DNA of 64,000 bases. Origin: Mucilaginibacter jinjuensis. Its GTDB lineage: Bacteria > Bacteroidota > Bacteroidia > Sphingobacteriales > Sphingobacteriaceae. Positions 54,457-63,031 of this stretch are shown here, in pieces. The notes under the pieces are model-generated. The model was given only the letters and a program-made list of their open reading frames with translations. It made no database searches and was not told the DNA's origin. Made by a program: the position numbers and the translations under genes. Each line of letters begins with the position of its first letter. The stretch's first letter is position 1. The stretch is from positions 3,348,001 through 3,412,000 of the forward strand of contig NZ_CP117167.1 in NCBI RefSeq assembly GCF_028596025.1, written 5' to 3'.

Positions 54457-55803
54457 CTCTGTAGCCAGATTGGCCAGTTCGCTGCGTTCACCTTTTTGCA
54501 GGGTGATGTGTGCGTAAAGCGGATGGTCCTTAGCCCTGTCGATCAGGTATGATAAGCCATTACTTTCGGCATCCAGATATGGTGTATCTATCTGGTAAAT
54601 ATCCCCGGTAAACACAAACTTACTGTTCTCACCTGCACGCGAAATAATGGTCTTAATTTCGTGCGGGGTCAAATTCTGGGCCTCATCTACAATAAAGAAG
54701 ATCTTAGTCAGCGTACGGCCACGAATAAAGGCCAGAGGAGCGATAGAGATCTTATCGGTAGTAACCAGTTCATCTATCTTCCCCTGCATCTTAGGGTCAT
54801 CAGCAAATTGCTCACGGATAAATTTGAGGTTATCCCATATTGGTGCCATGTATGGGTCTACCTTACTTTTTACATCACCGGGCAAAAAGCCAATATCTTT
54901 GTTACTCAGCGGTACAATTGGCCGGGTAACATAGATCTGCCTGTAAGTTTTACGTTGCTCAAGAGCACTTGCAAGCGCTATCAGTGTTTTACCGGTACCT
55001 GCATTTCCCTGTATAGTTACCAGTTTAATTTCAGGATCGAGCAATGCATGTATAGCAAAAGCCTGTTCTGTGTTTTTGGGCGATATATTAAATACCGACT
55101 GATCTGAGACGTGCTCTACCGAAGCTGTGCTTGAGTTATAGAACCCAGGGGTTGATTTGTTTTTACTGTTGAGGATATAGAAGCGGTTACCCGGCGGCGG
55201 CTTAATACCTAAAGTTTCTGGCGCGGCAACACGTTGTTTAATAAACTGGTTAATGGTTTTTTCAGTCAGTTTATCCAGTACTGTTTTGCCGGTATATAGT
55301 TCGTCGAGGTTTTTGATTTTGCCGGTTTCGTAATCTTCAGCATTTAGATCGAGCGATTTGGCTTTGAGACGCAGGCAAATATCTTTGGACACGAGGATCA
55401 CTTTTTTATCCGGATGCTCTTCCTGTAAAGCTAAGGCGGCGTTCAGGATTTTATGATCGGTTTTACCCGGACCAAATATAGCCTCGGCATCCATCATCAC
55501 TGATGGCTTATTCATTACTACCCGAAACTGTCCTTTATTATGTCCCTGTAAAGGTAGCCATGCGTTAAGGTTATGCTGACCAGCAAATTCGTCCATTAAA
55601 CGGATAAAGCTGCGTGCTTCGAAATTGCGGGTATCGTTGCCCGTTTTCATGTTATCCAATTCTTCAAGAACCTGCACCGGGATGGCTACATCGTGCTCCT
55701 GGAAGTTTTCGAAAGCGTTATGATCGTAAAGGATCACCGAAGTATCTAATACAAATATTTTTTTAGCACCTGCAGCAGCACGGCTCCTGTTCTCTTTAGA
55801 CAT
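54448..55803 (-). CDS. phoH: PIN-PhoH ATPase/ribonuclease
   Basis: The 451-residue protein joins an N-terminal PIN nuclease domain (KIFVLDTSVILYD, LEELDNMKTG) to a PhoH NTPase domain. The latter has Walker A GNAGTGKTLIAL, Walker B FFIVDEAQNL and the sensor GDIYQIDTPY. PIN-PhoH proteins are RNA helicase/ribonucleases known in actinobacteria as PhoH2. The PIN acidic residues are present, so nuclease activity is plausible. The two noncoding RNA elements lie directly upstream of its start. Confidence 0.92.
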   Translation of the reverse strand: MSKENRSRAAAGAKKIFVLDTSVILYDHNAFENFQEHDVAIPVQVLEELDNMKTGNDTRNFEARSFIRLMDEFAGQHNLNAWLPLQGHNKGQFRVVMNKPSVMMDAEAIFGPGKTDHKILNAALALQEEHPDKKVILVSKDICLRLKAKSLDLNAEDYETGKIKNLDELYTGKTVLDKLTEKTINQFIKQRVAAPETLGIKPPPGNRFYILNSKNKSTPGFYNSSTASVEHVSDQSVFNISPKNTEQAFAIHALLDPEIKLVTIQGNAGTGKTLIALASALEQRKTYRQIYVTRPIVPLSNKDIGFLPGDVKSKVDPYMAPIWDNLKFIREQFADDPKMQGKIDELVTTDKISIAPLAFIRGRTLTKIFFIVDEAQNLTPHEIKTIISRAGENSKFVFTGDIYQIDTPYLDAESNGLSYLIDRAKDHPLYAHITLQKGERSELANLATELL

Positions 55804-55866
55804 AATGCTAAATTAAAAGATTTTAGGAATGGTGAAGTATGTAATGGAAGCTATCTGTATAATTTT

Positions 55867-55952
55867 GTCATTGCGAGGTACGAAGCAATCTCGTCGCCTG
55901 CATTATTAGATCGGTATAGCTACGAGATTGCCACGCTATCGCTCGCAATGAC
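55867..55952. repeat. Dispersed inverted repeat, GTCATTGCGAGG family, degenerate copy
   Basis: The left arm is GTCATTGCGAGGTACGAAGC and the right arm GCTATCGCTCGCAATGAC. The inner part differs from the 80-bp pair at 41064 and 63649. Confidence 0.7.
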
Positions 55953-55987
55953 ACAGCGGGTGTTTGGCGGCCCAAAACCTCTTATAA

Positions 55988-56430
55988 ACGAAAACGGAGA
56001 CCAACATTTGTTCAATGTGATCTCCGTTTTACACCTCTTGATTAACCGTAGTCTTTCGCGAGGCACCAATAACGCTTTTAGTAATTTAACCGATTTACCT
56101 TTCTTAACTGCAACGCAGTAGCTTACTTGTTAAATCATTGTTCTGATTCCACTTTTTCAGCCCTGTACCCCGTAGAGCACAACACCTCAATTTGTAATCA
56201 CAATACCTCTGGTAAACTATCTCCGGTAATTTAACACCTTTAAATGATCTTCTGCTTGCGCATATCTTCATTTTTGAATGGTTTTCCACTCACGTGGTCT
56301 ATCACCCTTTTTAGTGACATTGATTTTTCCGTAGTAATTTAGGGTCTTCCCTTGATCTTTAGCGCTTCCGAAGATTTGCCCGATTTCAATTTCCGTATCC
56401 CAAGGCTGTCAAAGTACGTCGTTCTTGATA
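55988..56430 (-). ncRNA. Structured noncoding element R1 (about 440 nt)
   Basis: The element reads on the minus strand. Its 5' block (about 56330-56425) is almost identical to the 5' block of R2. It ends with a hairpin (55991-56030, ACGGAGATCACATT paired with AATGTTGGTCTCCGT) followed by T's. Conserved internal parts are ATCGGTTAAATTACTAAAAG, TTACCAGAGGTATTGTG and GGGAAGACCCTAA. A GUGA tetraloop hairpin (CCAC/GUGG), a GCAA tetraloop hairpin and a GAUU/AAUC helix match equivalents in R2 with changed bases. No protein-coding pattern is visible. The family is not one I recognise. Confidence 0.72.
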
Positions 56431-56552
56431 AATGCAATATCGGATTAAAATACTATACGTGTCAAGTAAAAAGCATAATTATTTTTAATAATTATTATAA
56501 TTAATTGTAAATCAATGAGAATAATTTAAATAGAACTCATTTTATTGGATTT

Positions 56553-56628
56553 GTCATTTCGACGATAGGAGAAATCTTGTACAGCTTGCCTTTTCATCGT
56601 ATAAGATCTCTCCTATCGTCGAGATGAC
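56553..56628. repeat. Dispersed inverted repeat, GTCATTTCGACG family, copy 2
   Basis: The arms GTCATTTCGACGATAGGAGA and TCTCCTATCGTCGAGATGAC pair exactly through the part that differs from copy 1 at 33513-33586. Confidence 0.8.
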
Positions 56629-56642
56629 AAACTAGTAAAGAG

Positions 56643-57224
56643 TTACAACATTGCCAGTTTCAAAGCCCCCTCTTCAACTATAGCATCTTTTAACTGTATC
56701 AGAAACTCATTGAAGTTTACATGCTTATCCATCATATAAAGCATTTCTTTCTCAATATCCAGCCAGGTATTAATGTCGGCTTCGTTATGCTGAACCTGGG
56801 CTTCCAGCTTATCAAGTGCATTGGCAACTTTCGCTTCATTAGTAGCCTTGGCTTCAAACTCGTGCCATAGGTGGTAGAAGTTGTCTCCTACTTCATTATC
56901 CAGTTGCATCCTTATATCCTCAATAGCACGGGTTTCATTTTCAATCTTTAGCTGTTTCACTTCTTCATTAAAAGTATCGAAAGCAGGTACATCACCAACT
57001 AAAGCTTCAATAATATCATGGATGATGATCATCTTCAGGATCTTGGTCGAATCTACCTTAATGCCCAAATAGGGTTCAACCAATAAATACATAATAGAAA
57101 CCCTCCAGGTATGCTCGGCCACACTTTCGCGGCGGCCATCTGATAACCAGCTATGGCGGGTTAATCTTTTAAGGTTTTCTGCAACATGTAAGAATTGGAG
57201 GATTTTGTTGATTTCGGTTTTCAT
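56643..57224 (-). CDS. HD-domain hydrolase (YfbR/HDDC2-like)
   Basis: The 193-residue protein has the HD metal site: His38 (SVAEHTWR), His69-Asp70 (IIIHDIIE), Glu73 and a later Asp in NALDKLEAQ. This matches the YfbR/HDDC2 family of 5'-nucleotidases acting on deoxyribonucleoside monophosphates. It lies between noncoding elements R2 (upstream) and R1 (downstream) on the same strand, and each gap also holds a dispersed inverted repeat. A functional link to the RNAs is unknown. Confidence 0.88.
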   Translation of the reverse strand: MKTEINKILQFLHVAENLKRLTRHSWLSDGRRESVAEHTWRVSIMYLLVEPYLGIKVDSTKILKMIIIHDIIEALVGDVPAFDTFNEEVKQLKIENETRAIEDIRMQLDNEVGDNFYHLWHEFEAKATNEAKVANALDKLEAQVQHNEADINTWLDIEKEMLYMMDKHVNFNEFLIQLKDAIVEEGALKLAML

Positions 57225-57270
57225 AAATTATTAGGAGTGGTTTGTGATTTAAAGGTAGGGGTTTTCTTTT

Positions 57271-57358
57271 GTCATTCTGAACGCAGTGAAGAATCTTCTG
57301 CTGTAAATATGACAGCTATGCAGATCGAAGAAGATTCTTCGCTATCGCTCTGAATGAC
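57271..57358. repeat. Dispersed inverted repeat, GTCATTCTGAACGCAGTGAAG family
   Basis: The outer arms GTCATTCTGAACGCAGTGAA and TTCGCTATCGCTCTGAATGAC enclose GAATCTTCT / AGAAGATTC arms. A single arm occurs near 32010. Confidence 0.75.
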
Positions 57359-57383
57359 AAATGGGAAAGAGATTTGCTATAAC

Positions 57384-57820
57384 GCGAAAACGGAGGCCGA
57401 CTTCGTTAAGATGTCGCCTCCGTTCTCAACCTTATGTTCAACCGTAGCTGCTCATAAAGCATCAATAAACGCTTTTAGTAATTTAACCGATCTGGTTTTC
57501 TGTGCTGCCGAAGCAGTACCTACTTGTCATAATCATTGCTTTTGTTTGCAATTTCACGCTGCACCCCATAAGGCACCACGTTCAAGCGTGCAAACCACAA
57601 TACCTCTGGTAAGTTATCCCGGTAATATATTCGTATTCATGTATCCCCGCTTGCGCGGTTCATCACTTAATGCGCCGTCACTTGCGTTGTGGCTGCACCT
57701 TTTAAATGATAGTGATTATCCGTGGTAACTTAGGGTCTTCCCTTGATCTTTAGCTCCTCCGAAGATTCGCCCGATTTCAATTTCCGTATCCCAAGGCTGT
57801 CAAAGTACGTCGTTCTGATA
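57384..57820 (-). ncRNA. Structured noncoding element R2 (about 437 nt)
   Basis: This is the second copy of the R1 element, on the same strand. The 5' block (57720-57815) and the block ATCGGTTAAATTACTAAAAG are shared. The end hairpin (57385-57425, AACGGAGGCGAC paired with GTCGGCCTCCGTT) and following T's occupy the same place with different sequence. Visible helices are CCGC-GCAA-GCGG, GUUUGC/GCAAAC, CACGCU/AGCGUG and CUGC-UUCG-GCAG. Divergent promoter-like bases precede it. An ORF of 124 codons on the opposite strand is a chance reading. Confidence 0.75.
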
Positions 57821-57823
57821 TTT

Positions 57824-57855
57824 CTAAGGTACTGTGCTACAGTATGTTTTGCAAA
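57824..57855 (-). promoter_or_regulatory. Promoter of noncoding element R2
   Basis: On the minus strand TTTG (57855-57852), 20 bases and TACCTTAG (57831-57824) match the local promoter form seen before the MFS gene. A start near 57818 would place the shared 5' block at the very start of the RNA. Confidence 0.5.
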
Positions 57856-58038
57856 TAAAAAATGATAGTTTTTCTTAACAGGTTTACCAACAGAAAAGCA
57901 CAAGTTATTAACAGCTTAAAAATGAATTAATTAGCTTTATTGTATCAAAAACGCAGATTTGCAATACGTAATTAACATACTGCTTATCAACATATTCTGA
58001 TGTTTTTATAGTTTCTAGTCCCTCTCAAAAAACTAATT

Positions 58039-58794
58039 TTAAATTTTTTCTGTCAAATGTTTCCAATAACGCTTGGGTACATGGCGTAAATGCAGCTTGG
58101 TATTTTTGCGGGCAGGTATGTTTACACTGGTAAAATAATTACGCCAGAGTTCCTGGTATACAGCTTCATTATCTTCATAAGCCGAAATTACATTACCGGG
58201 GTTAATGGTGGCAAAATCGAGTGAGATATATTGGGTTTCGTGCAGATCATAATACAAGCCATAACTGCGCTTAATATCATAAATAATCCATTTCTGATCG
58301 GCATAACGATTTCTGAAGTGTTTAATGAGCAATGGCAGCACATTATAGTCAGGTTCTATGGCAGAGTAATAGGTTTTATCCTTCAATTCCTGGAAACGGA
58401 TAAAAGCCTCCATCCGGTGTTTTTCACGCCTAACCATCCGCACAATTTCCGATACACGCATTACATATTTGTTCCCATAATCTTCCTCAACATTTTTTGG
58501 CGAATCAAATACATAGCGGATATAGCCAACAAGGTTGTCGTCCTCCCCTTCCATTTCGGCCATGTGGGCGGCATATAGGCGTTGCAGGCCTTGCGCAGAG
58601 AGTTTCTGCTTTAATCCTTTTAATACGCGGGTAGCTCGGGTATTTTCTGTTACTACTTTAACCACGTTTTCAAACAGGGCGGTATTGTGCCACTCCCCTT
58701 TCTGCATGCGTACATGGGTAAGGCGCTGTTCGTAAATCTCAAAAACGGCCGTCAGTAAACCTTCAAACGTACCGTCATAAATCAGGGTGGTCAT
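58039..58794 (-). CDS. TIGR03915-family putative DNA metabolism protein
   Basis: I use the ATG at 58794 (251 residues) rather than the TTG at 58803. The protein opens MTTLIYDGTFEGLLTAVFEIYE and contains RYVFDSPKN, WIIYDIKRSYGLYYD and a C-terminal RHVPKRYWKHLTEK. This matches the partner protein that regularly follows the TIGR03916 radical SAM enzyme; its second half corresponds to DUF4130, related to uracil-DNA glycosylase folds. It starts 5 nt after its partner's stop. Both are presumed to act together in DNA modification or repair, but no reaction is established. Confidence 0.88.
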   Translation of the reverse strand: MTTLIYDGTFEGLLTAVFEIYEQRLTHVRMQKGEWHNTALFENVVKVVTENTRATRVLKGLKQKLSAQGLQRLYAAHMAEMEGEDDNLVGYIRYVFDSPKNVEEDYGNKYVMRVSEIVRMVRREKHRMEAFIRFQELKDKTYYSAIEPDYNVLPLLIKHFRNRYADQKWIIYDIKRSYGLYYDLHETQYISLDFATINPGNVISAYEDNEAVYQELWRNYFTSVNIPARKNTKLHLRHVPKRYWKHLTEKI

Positions 58795-58799
58795 CTCAA

Positions 58800-60056
58800 T
58801 CAAAACAGGTTTAATTGTACGGTCGAATTTTTAATGTATTTACTCTGTGATTCGGCCAGGATGTATTGTTTAATGGCCGTGCCGGTTAGGTCGCGCCGCT
58901 CATATTGCGGGCTATTACAGGTGATAAAATACCGTGCCCGATTTATAGCAATGCCCAGTCTTTTAAGCTGATCCCAGTTCAATTTACGGAAAGCCCTTGC
59001 AGCTACAATTTTTTGCGCCGATTGTACGCCGATGCCCGGCACGCGTAATATCATTCGCAGATCGGCTTTATTAATATCTACAGGAAATTCATGCAGGTTA
59101 CGTATTGCCCAGCTCAGTTTAGGGTCAATATCCAGATCGAGCAGCGGGTTATCATGGTTTACAATTTCATTTACCTTGAAGTGATAAAAGCGCATCAGCC
59201 AGTCGGCCTGGTAAAGCCGGTTTTCACGGACCATGGGTACAGCTGTGTTTAGAGCAGGCAAACGACTATCGCTCAATACCGGCACATAGCCCGAATAGTA
59301 AACGCGCTTGAGTTTAAAGCCCTTGTAAAACTGATCAGACATTTGCAGGATCTGCTGATCGGTCTCCGGCGTGGCACCAATAATTACCTGGGTACTCTGA
59401 CCAGCCGGAGCAAACATAGGTGCTTTCTTAAACAGTTTCTTTTCTTCGGTACGCAGGATGATCTCATCTTTCAGGAAATTCATCGGCGTGATCATGTCCT
59501 GCCGGTTTTTCTCTGGCGCTAAAAGTTTAAGCCCTGCTTCGGTTGGCATTTCGAGGTTAATGCTCAGTCGATCGGCATACAGGCCAGCCTCACGCATCAA
59601 TTCGTCACTGGCACCGGGGATACTTTTAAGATGGATATAACCGTTAAAATTATGTTCGAGGCGAAGTTTTTTAGCTACTTGTACCAAACGTTCCATCGTA
59701 TAATCGGCATCCTTAAAAATACCCGAACTCAAAAACAGGCCCTCTATATAATTACGGCGGTAAAAACTGATGGTAAGATCCACCACTTCCTGCACCGTAA
59801 ATGCGGCTCGTTTAATGTCATTGTTTTTGCGCGATACACAGTAGGCACAATCGTAAATACAAACGTTGGTAAACAGGATTTTTAATAGAGAAACACATCG
59901 CCCGTCTTCGGTGTAGGTATGGCAAATGCCGTTACTGGCATTGCCTAAACCCTTATCCTTGTTTTGCCGTTTGCTCCCGCTCGATGCACACGATACATCG
60001 TATTTAGCGGCATCGGCCAATATGTTTAACTTTTCGGTAATCCTCTCCACATTCAT
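58800..60056 (-). CDS. TIGR03916-family DNA modification/repair radical SAM protein
   Basis: I use the ATG at 60056 (418 residues), because the family begins MNVERITEKLNILADAAKYD; ten extra residues upstream are non-conserved. The radical SAM motif is CIYDCAYC (CxxxCxxC), binding the 4Fe-4S cluster. Additional Cys lie at the N-terminus (DVSCASSGS, GICHTY). A helix-hairpin-helix segment near the C-terminus (LRMILRVPGIGVQSAQKIV) supports DNA contact. It is the first gene of the pair with the DUF4130-type protein. The chemical target is unknown. Confidence 0.9.
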   Translation of the reverse strand: MNVERITEKLNILADAAKYDVSCASSGSKRQNKDKGLGNASNGICHTYTEDGRCVSLLKILFTNVCIYDCAYCVSRKNNDIKRAAFTVQEVVDLTISFYRRNYIEGLFLSSGIFKDADYTMERLVQVAKKLRLEHNFNGYIHLKSIPGASDELMREAGLYADRLSINLEMPTEAGLKLLAPEKNRQDMITPMNFLKDEIILRTEEKKLFKKAPMFAPAGQSTQVIIGATPETDQQILQMSDQFYKGFKLKRVYYSGYVPVLSDSRLPALNTAVPMVRENRLYQADWLMRFYHFKVNEIVNHDNPLLDLDIDPKLSWAIRNLHEFPVDINKADLRMILRVPGIGVQSAQKIVAARAFRKLNWDQLKRLGIAINRARYFITCNSPQYERRDLTGTAIKQYILAESQSKYIKNSTVQLNLF

Positions 60057-60444
60057 ACAAATCAAAATTACTAAAAATATTAGCAAATAAAAATTCTATT
60101 AAACCTTTATCAGTGCCTCAGGTTGTAGATAAAAATTACAGAGCATGGAACCAATATTAACATTGAAGAGTCTCAGAAATTGGCTAATAAAGCATACATT
60201 ATTTGTCCGTATTCTAAAGCTACCAGGGGAAGCATGGATGTGAAGGTAATAGCAGAATAGAATCAAGAGACAAGAATCGAGAATCAAAATATTCTTGGAA
60301 AGTTAGAGTACAACGGATTAGTTTATATTATTAACTAATTCACAACTTAATGCTCTAAGTAACTCGAAAAGACAGTAGTATCGTATTTTTTACGCTTGAC
60401 ATCGGCGCTAAAGGTCAGAAAATACGCTATATTTATGGACAAAT
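60057..60444. other. Divergent intergenic region without a gene
   Basis: This 388-bp AT-rich gap separates the divergent repair pair and UbiA operon. It contains GACAAGAATCGAGAATCAA-type text at about 60260-60290, related to 38165-38275. I see no RNA gene and no clear consensus promoter; the nearest -7-like element to the UbiA gene is TATATTTATG at about 60426-60435. Confidence 0.5.
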
Positions 60445-61326
60445 ATGCAAAAACTCAGCTCCTACCTAAAGCTTCTCCGTGTACACCAGTGGAGCAAAAA
60501 TCTGTTTATTTTCCTGCCGGCTTTCTTCGCATTAAAGCTTTATCAGCCAGCTGTTATTCATAATTGCCTTCTGGCATTTTTTGGATTTTCATTTTTAGCC
60601 AGCGCTGTTTATGTTTTTAACGATATGCTGGATATTGAGGAGGATAAAATACACCCTAAAAAACGTAACCGCCCCTTAGCCAGCGGCGCAGTTAGCGTTA
60701 AAGAAGGTATTGTTTTAATTGTTGTTTTGCTTATTGCAGCCGCGTTATTATTTGCTGTTTTAGGTAACACGGTTGCCAGCATAGTAGCAGGTGTTTACCT
60801 TGTGCAAAATATTTTGTACACCATTAAACTCAAGCATGTTTCGCTACTGGATGTAATGCTGATCTCTACCGGCTTTGTGTTGCGTATTTTAATTGGCGGA
60901 GCAGCTACAAATACAGGGCTCTCGCACTGGATCATTTTGATGACCCTGGTGCTGGCGCTTTTCCTGGCCCTGGCCAAACGCCGCGATGATGTTTATATTT
61001 ATGTGCAGACAGACCAGAAAGCACGCAAAAACTTAGAAGGTTATAATCTCGACTTTTTAAACGTAGCTATTACCGTAATGGCTACCGTAGTAATTGTGTG
61101 TTACATTATGTATTGCACTTCGCCCGAAATTACATCGCGGTTTGGGGGCAATACTTACCTCACCTCGTTTTTTGTGATACTCGGTATATTAAGATACCTG
61201 CAGCTTACCTTTGTTTGGTTAATTAGCGGTAGCCCTACTATGGTGCTGCTTAAAAACCGCTTTCTGCAAGTGATTATCCTCGGTTGGATCGTATCGTTTT
61301 TCTTAATTATTTACCTGAAGGTTTAA
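60445..61326 (+). CDS. UbiA-family polyprenyl-phosphate phosphoribosyltransferase-like protein
   Basis: The 293-residue protein has about nine membrane segments and the UbiA acidic motifs: NDMLDIEEDKIHPKKRNRP (first Asp-rich motif plus the basic HPxKxxRP) and a second one near DVMLISTGFVLR and KRRDD. The form NDxxDxxxDxxHPxKxxRPLASG is typical of decaprenyl-phosphate phosphoribosyltransferases (Rv3806c-like), which attach 5-phosphoribose to polyprenyl phosphate, rather than of quinone prenyltransferases. It is 1 nt from the next gene. The substrate is inferred from motif and context. Confidence 0.8.
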   Translation: MQKLSSYLKLLRVHQWSKNLFIFLPAFFALKLYQPAVIHNCLLAFFGFSFLASAVYVFNDMLDIEEDKIHPKKRNRPLASGAVSVKEGIVLIVVLLIAAALLFAVLGNTVASIVAGVYLVQNILYTIKLKHVSLLDVMLISTGFVLRILIGGAATNTGLSHWIILMTLVLALFLALAKRRDDVYIYVQTDQKARKNLEGYNLDFLNVAITVMATVVIVCYIMYCTSPEITSRFGGNTYLTSFFVILGILRYLQLTFVWLISGSPTMVLLKNRFLQVIILGWIVSFFLIIYLKV

Positions 61327-61327
61327 T

Positions 61328-63031
61328 ATGCAGCTTTCTTTACAACGCAATAACCGGGTTTTATTTTTAACAGGCGGTATGCTGATTACTACCATTGCTA
61401 TGGTATTGATCATAGTGGCACTCTGTTTTTTTGCAGGGTTTACGGTTGCTGCATGGCAGTTTCCAATGGCGTTTATTTTAACTGGGGGGCTTTATTACTT
61501 CATCAGCAAAAACAAACTCAACAACACCGGTGCTTTTATCCAGTCTGTAATAATAAGTGCTTTAGTAATAATCGCCTCTGTTATAATTGCCTGCTGTTTT
61601 TATGATGTTACCTACGATGGCCAATCGTACCACCAGGAAGGTATCTACCAATTAGCACATGGCTGGAATACGTTTAAAACCTTACTGCCAAAATCGGTTA
61701 ATATGGCTATCTATATTAATCATTACGGTAAGGGTGTCGAGATCCCGCAGAGCACATTGTACGCCTTAACCGGGCATATTGAAGCTGGCAAGGCCGCCAA
61801 CCTGATATTACTTATTGCTACATTCTGCCTCATGTTATCGTTGCTATTAGGCTTAAATAAGCTAACGATGCCGAGATGTATACTGATAGCTATACTGGCT
61901 ACCTGTAACCCTATTATTATTAACCAGCTAATCAGCACTTATGTTGATGGGCAACTGGCCATGATGGTACAATGCTTGTTTGTAGTAGCTATCTGGCTTG
62001 TTTTTGATAGCAGTATTTATAACCTGCTTTTACTTGCCGTGGTGGTTATTATTGGAGCTAATGTAAAGTTTACAGGGTTGGTTTATGTGGTGATATTTAC
62101 AGCAGCTTTTTTAGGTTGGTTGCTGTATACTAAAAAGATTGAGTTGTTTAAGAAGGTTATTTATACGGCAATAGCATCCGGTATTGTAGCTGTGTTGATT
62201 GTGGGCTATAATCCTTATGTAGTTAATACGGTTAAGTTTCAGCATCCGTTTTATCCGTTAATGGGTAAAAATAAAGTAGATATTGTGGGCTATAACCTGC
62301 CGCCTGGTTTTGAGCAGAAAGGTGGTATGGATAAGCTTTTTACTTCGCTGCTTGCCCATACCGATAACCAGATTTCTGATAAACAAAAGACCGTAACACT
62401 TAAAATTCCCTTCACGGTTAATAAAACAGATTTTACCAATTCATTTAAGCCAGATACGCGTATAGCAGGCTTTGGTCCGTTTTTTAGCGGGATACTGTTG
62501 CTCGCCTTCGCTTTGCTGGTTGTATTGCTGCTGAAGCCCGGTAAGTTTGCGCTAATTAAAAACCTGGTTTACCTGATAGCTGTAATTTTAGCAGTGGTAT
62601 TGATCATGCCCGAATCCTGGTGGGCAAGGTATATTCCGCAATTATGGTATTTGCCTATTGTGGTATTACTGGCTGCCGAATTATATCATACCAAACACAA
62701 AATATTAAGAGGCTTTTTATACCTCTTCATTATTTTTAATGTGGTTTTAACCTTTGGCGGTTTCGGTTGGAATTTAATGATGACAATGCTGGTGAACCAT
62801 CAGATTGCCAAGTTGAAAGCCGCGCATCAAACCATCACCGTTCAGTTTGGTGATTTAAAGGCGAACCGTTTTCGTTTGGAGGAAAACCATATTCCGTATA
62901 AAGAAGCAATTCTTGATGGAGTTCCAAAGGTTGAGATCTTCATCCGGTCTGATTCTAAATTTATAATACCTGATAATGTTGCCAATTACCCCGAATCAAA
63001 ATTTTTAAAATGGGCGGAGAAATTCAATTAA
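61328..63031 (+). CDS. GT-C-like multipass membrane glycosyltransferase
   Basis: The 567-residue protein has about 11-12 membrane segments. A short loop after TM3 contains DVTYDGQSYHQEG, an acidic site of the kind used by GT-C transferases for polyprenyl-phosphate-linked sugars. The conserved-looking NHYGKGVEIPQSTLYALTGH lies in the next loop. The C-terminal domain (about 470-567) is soluble. The family is not named with certainty. Its position between a UbiA-type transferase and a HAD phosphatase (22-nt overlap with the latter) suggests that it uses the lipid-linked pentose. Confidence 0.72.
   Translation: MQLSLQRNNRVLFLTGGMLITTIAMVLIIVALCFFAGFTVAAWQFPMAFILTGGLYYFISKNKLNNTGAFIQSVIISALVIIASVIIACCFYDVTYDGQSYHQEGIYQLAHGWNTFKTLLPKSVNMAIYINHYGKGVEIPQSTLYALTGHIEAGKAANLILLIATFCLMLSLLLGLNKLTMPRCILIAILATCNPIIINQLISTYVDGQLAMMVQCLFVVAIWLVFDSSIYNLLLLAVVVIIGANVKFTGLVYVVIFTAAFLGWLLYTKKIELFKKVIYTAIASGIVAVLIVGYNPYVVNTVKFQHPFYPLMGKNKVDIVGYNLPPGFEQKGGMDKLFTSLLAHTDNQISDKQKTVTLKIPFTVNKTDFTNSFKPDTRIAGFGPFFSGILLLAFALLVVLLLKPGKFALIKNLVYLIAVILAVVLIMPESWWARYIPQLWYLPIVVLLAAELYHTKHKILRGFLYLFIIFNVVLTFGGFGWNLMMTMLVNHQIAKLKAAHQTITVQFGDLKANRFRLEENHIPYKEAILDGVPKVEIFIRSDSKFIIPDNVANYPESKFLKWAEKFN

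Noticed and set aside
57354..57728. Plus-strand ORF of 124 codons over element R2
   Set aside because: The reading frame is not shared with element R1, whereas base-paired structure on the opposite strand is.
55988..57820. R1/R2 as tmRNA, RNase P RNA, 6S RNA, SRP RNA or a self-splicing intron
   Set aside because: I looked for the tRNA-like ends and tag of tmRNA, the GAGGAAAGTCC core of RNase P RNA, the SRP tetraloop region, the 6S bubble and a group II domain V; none is recognisable.
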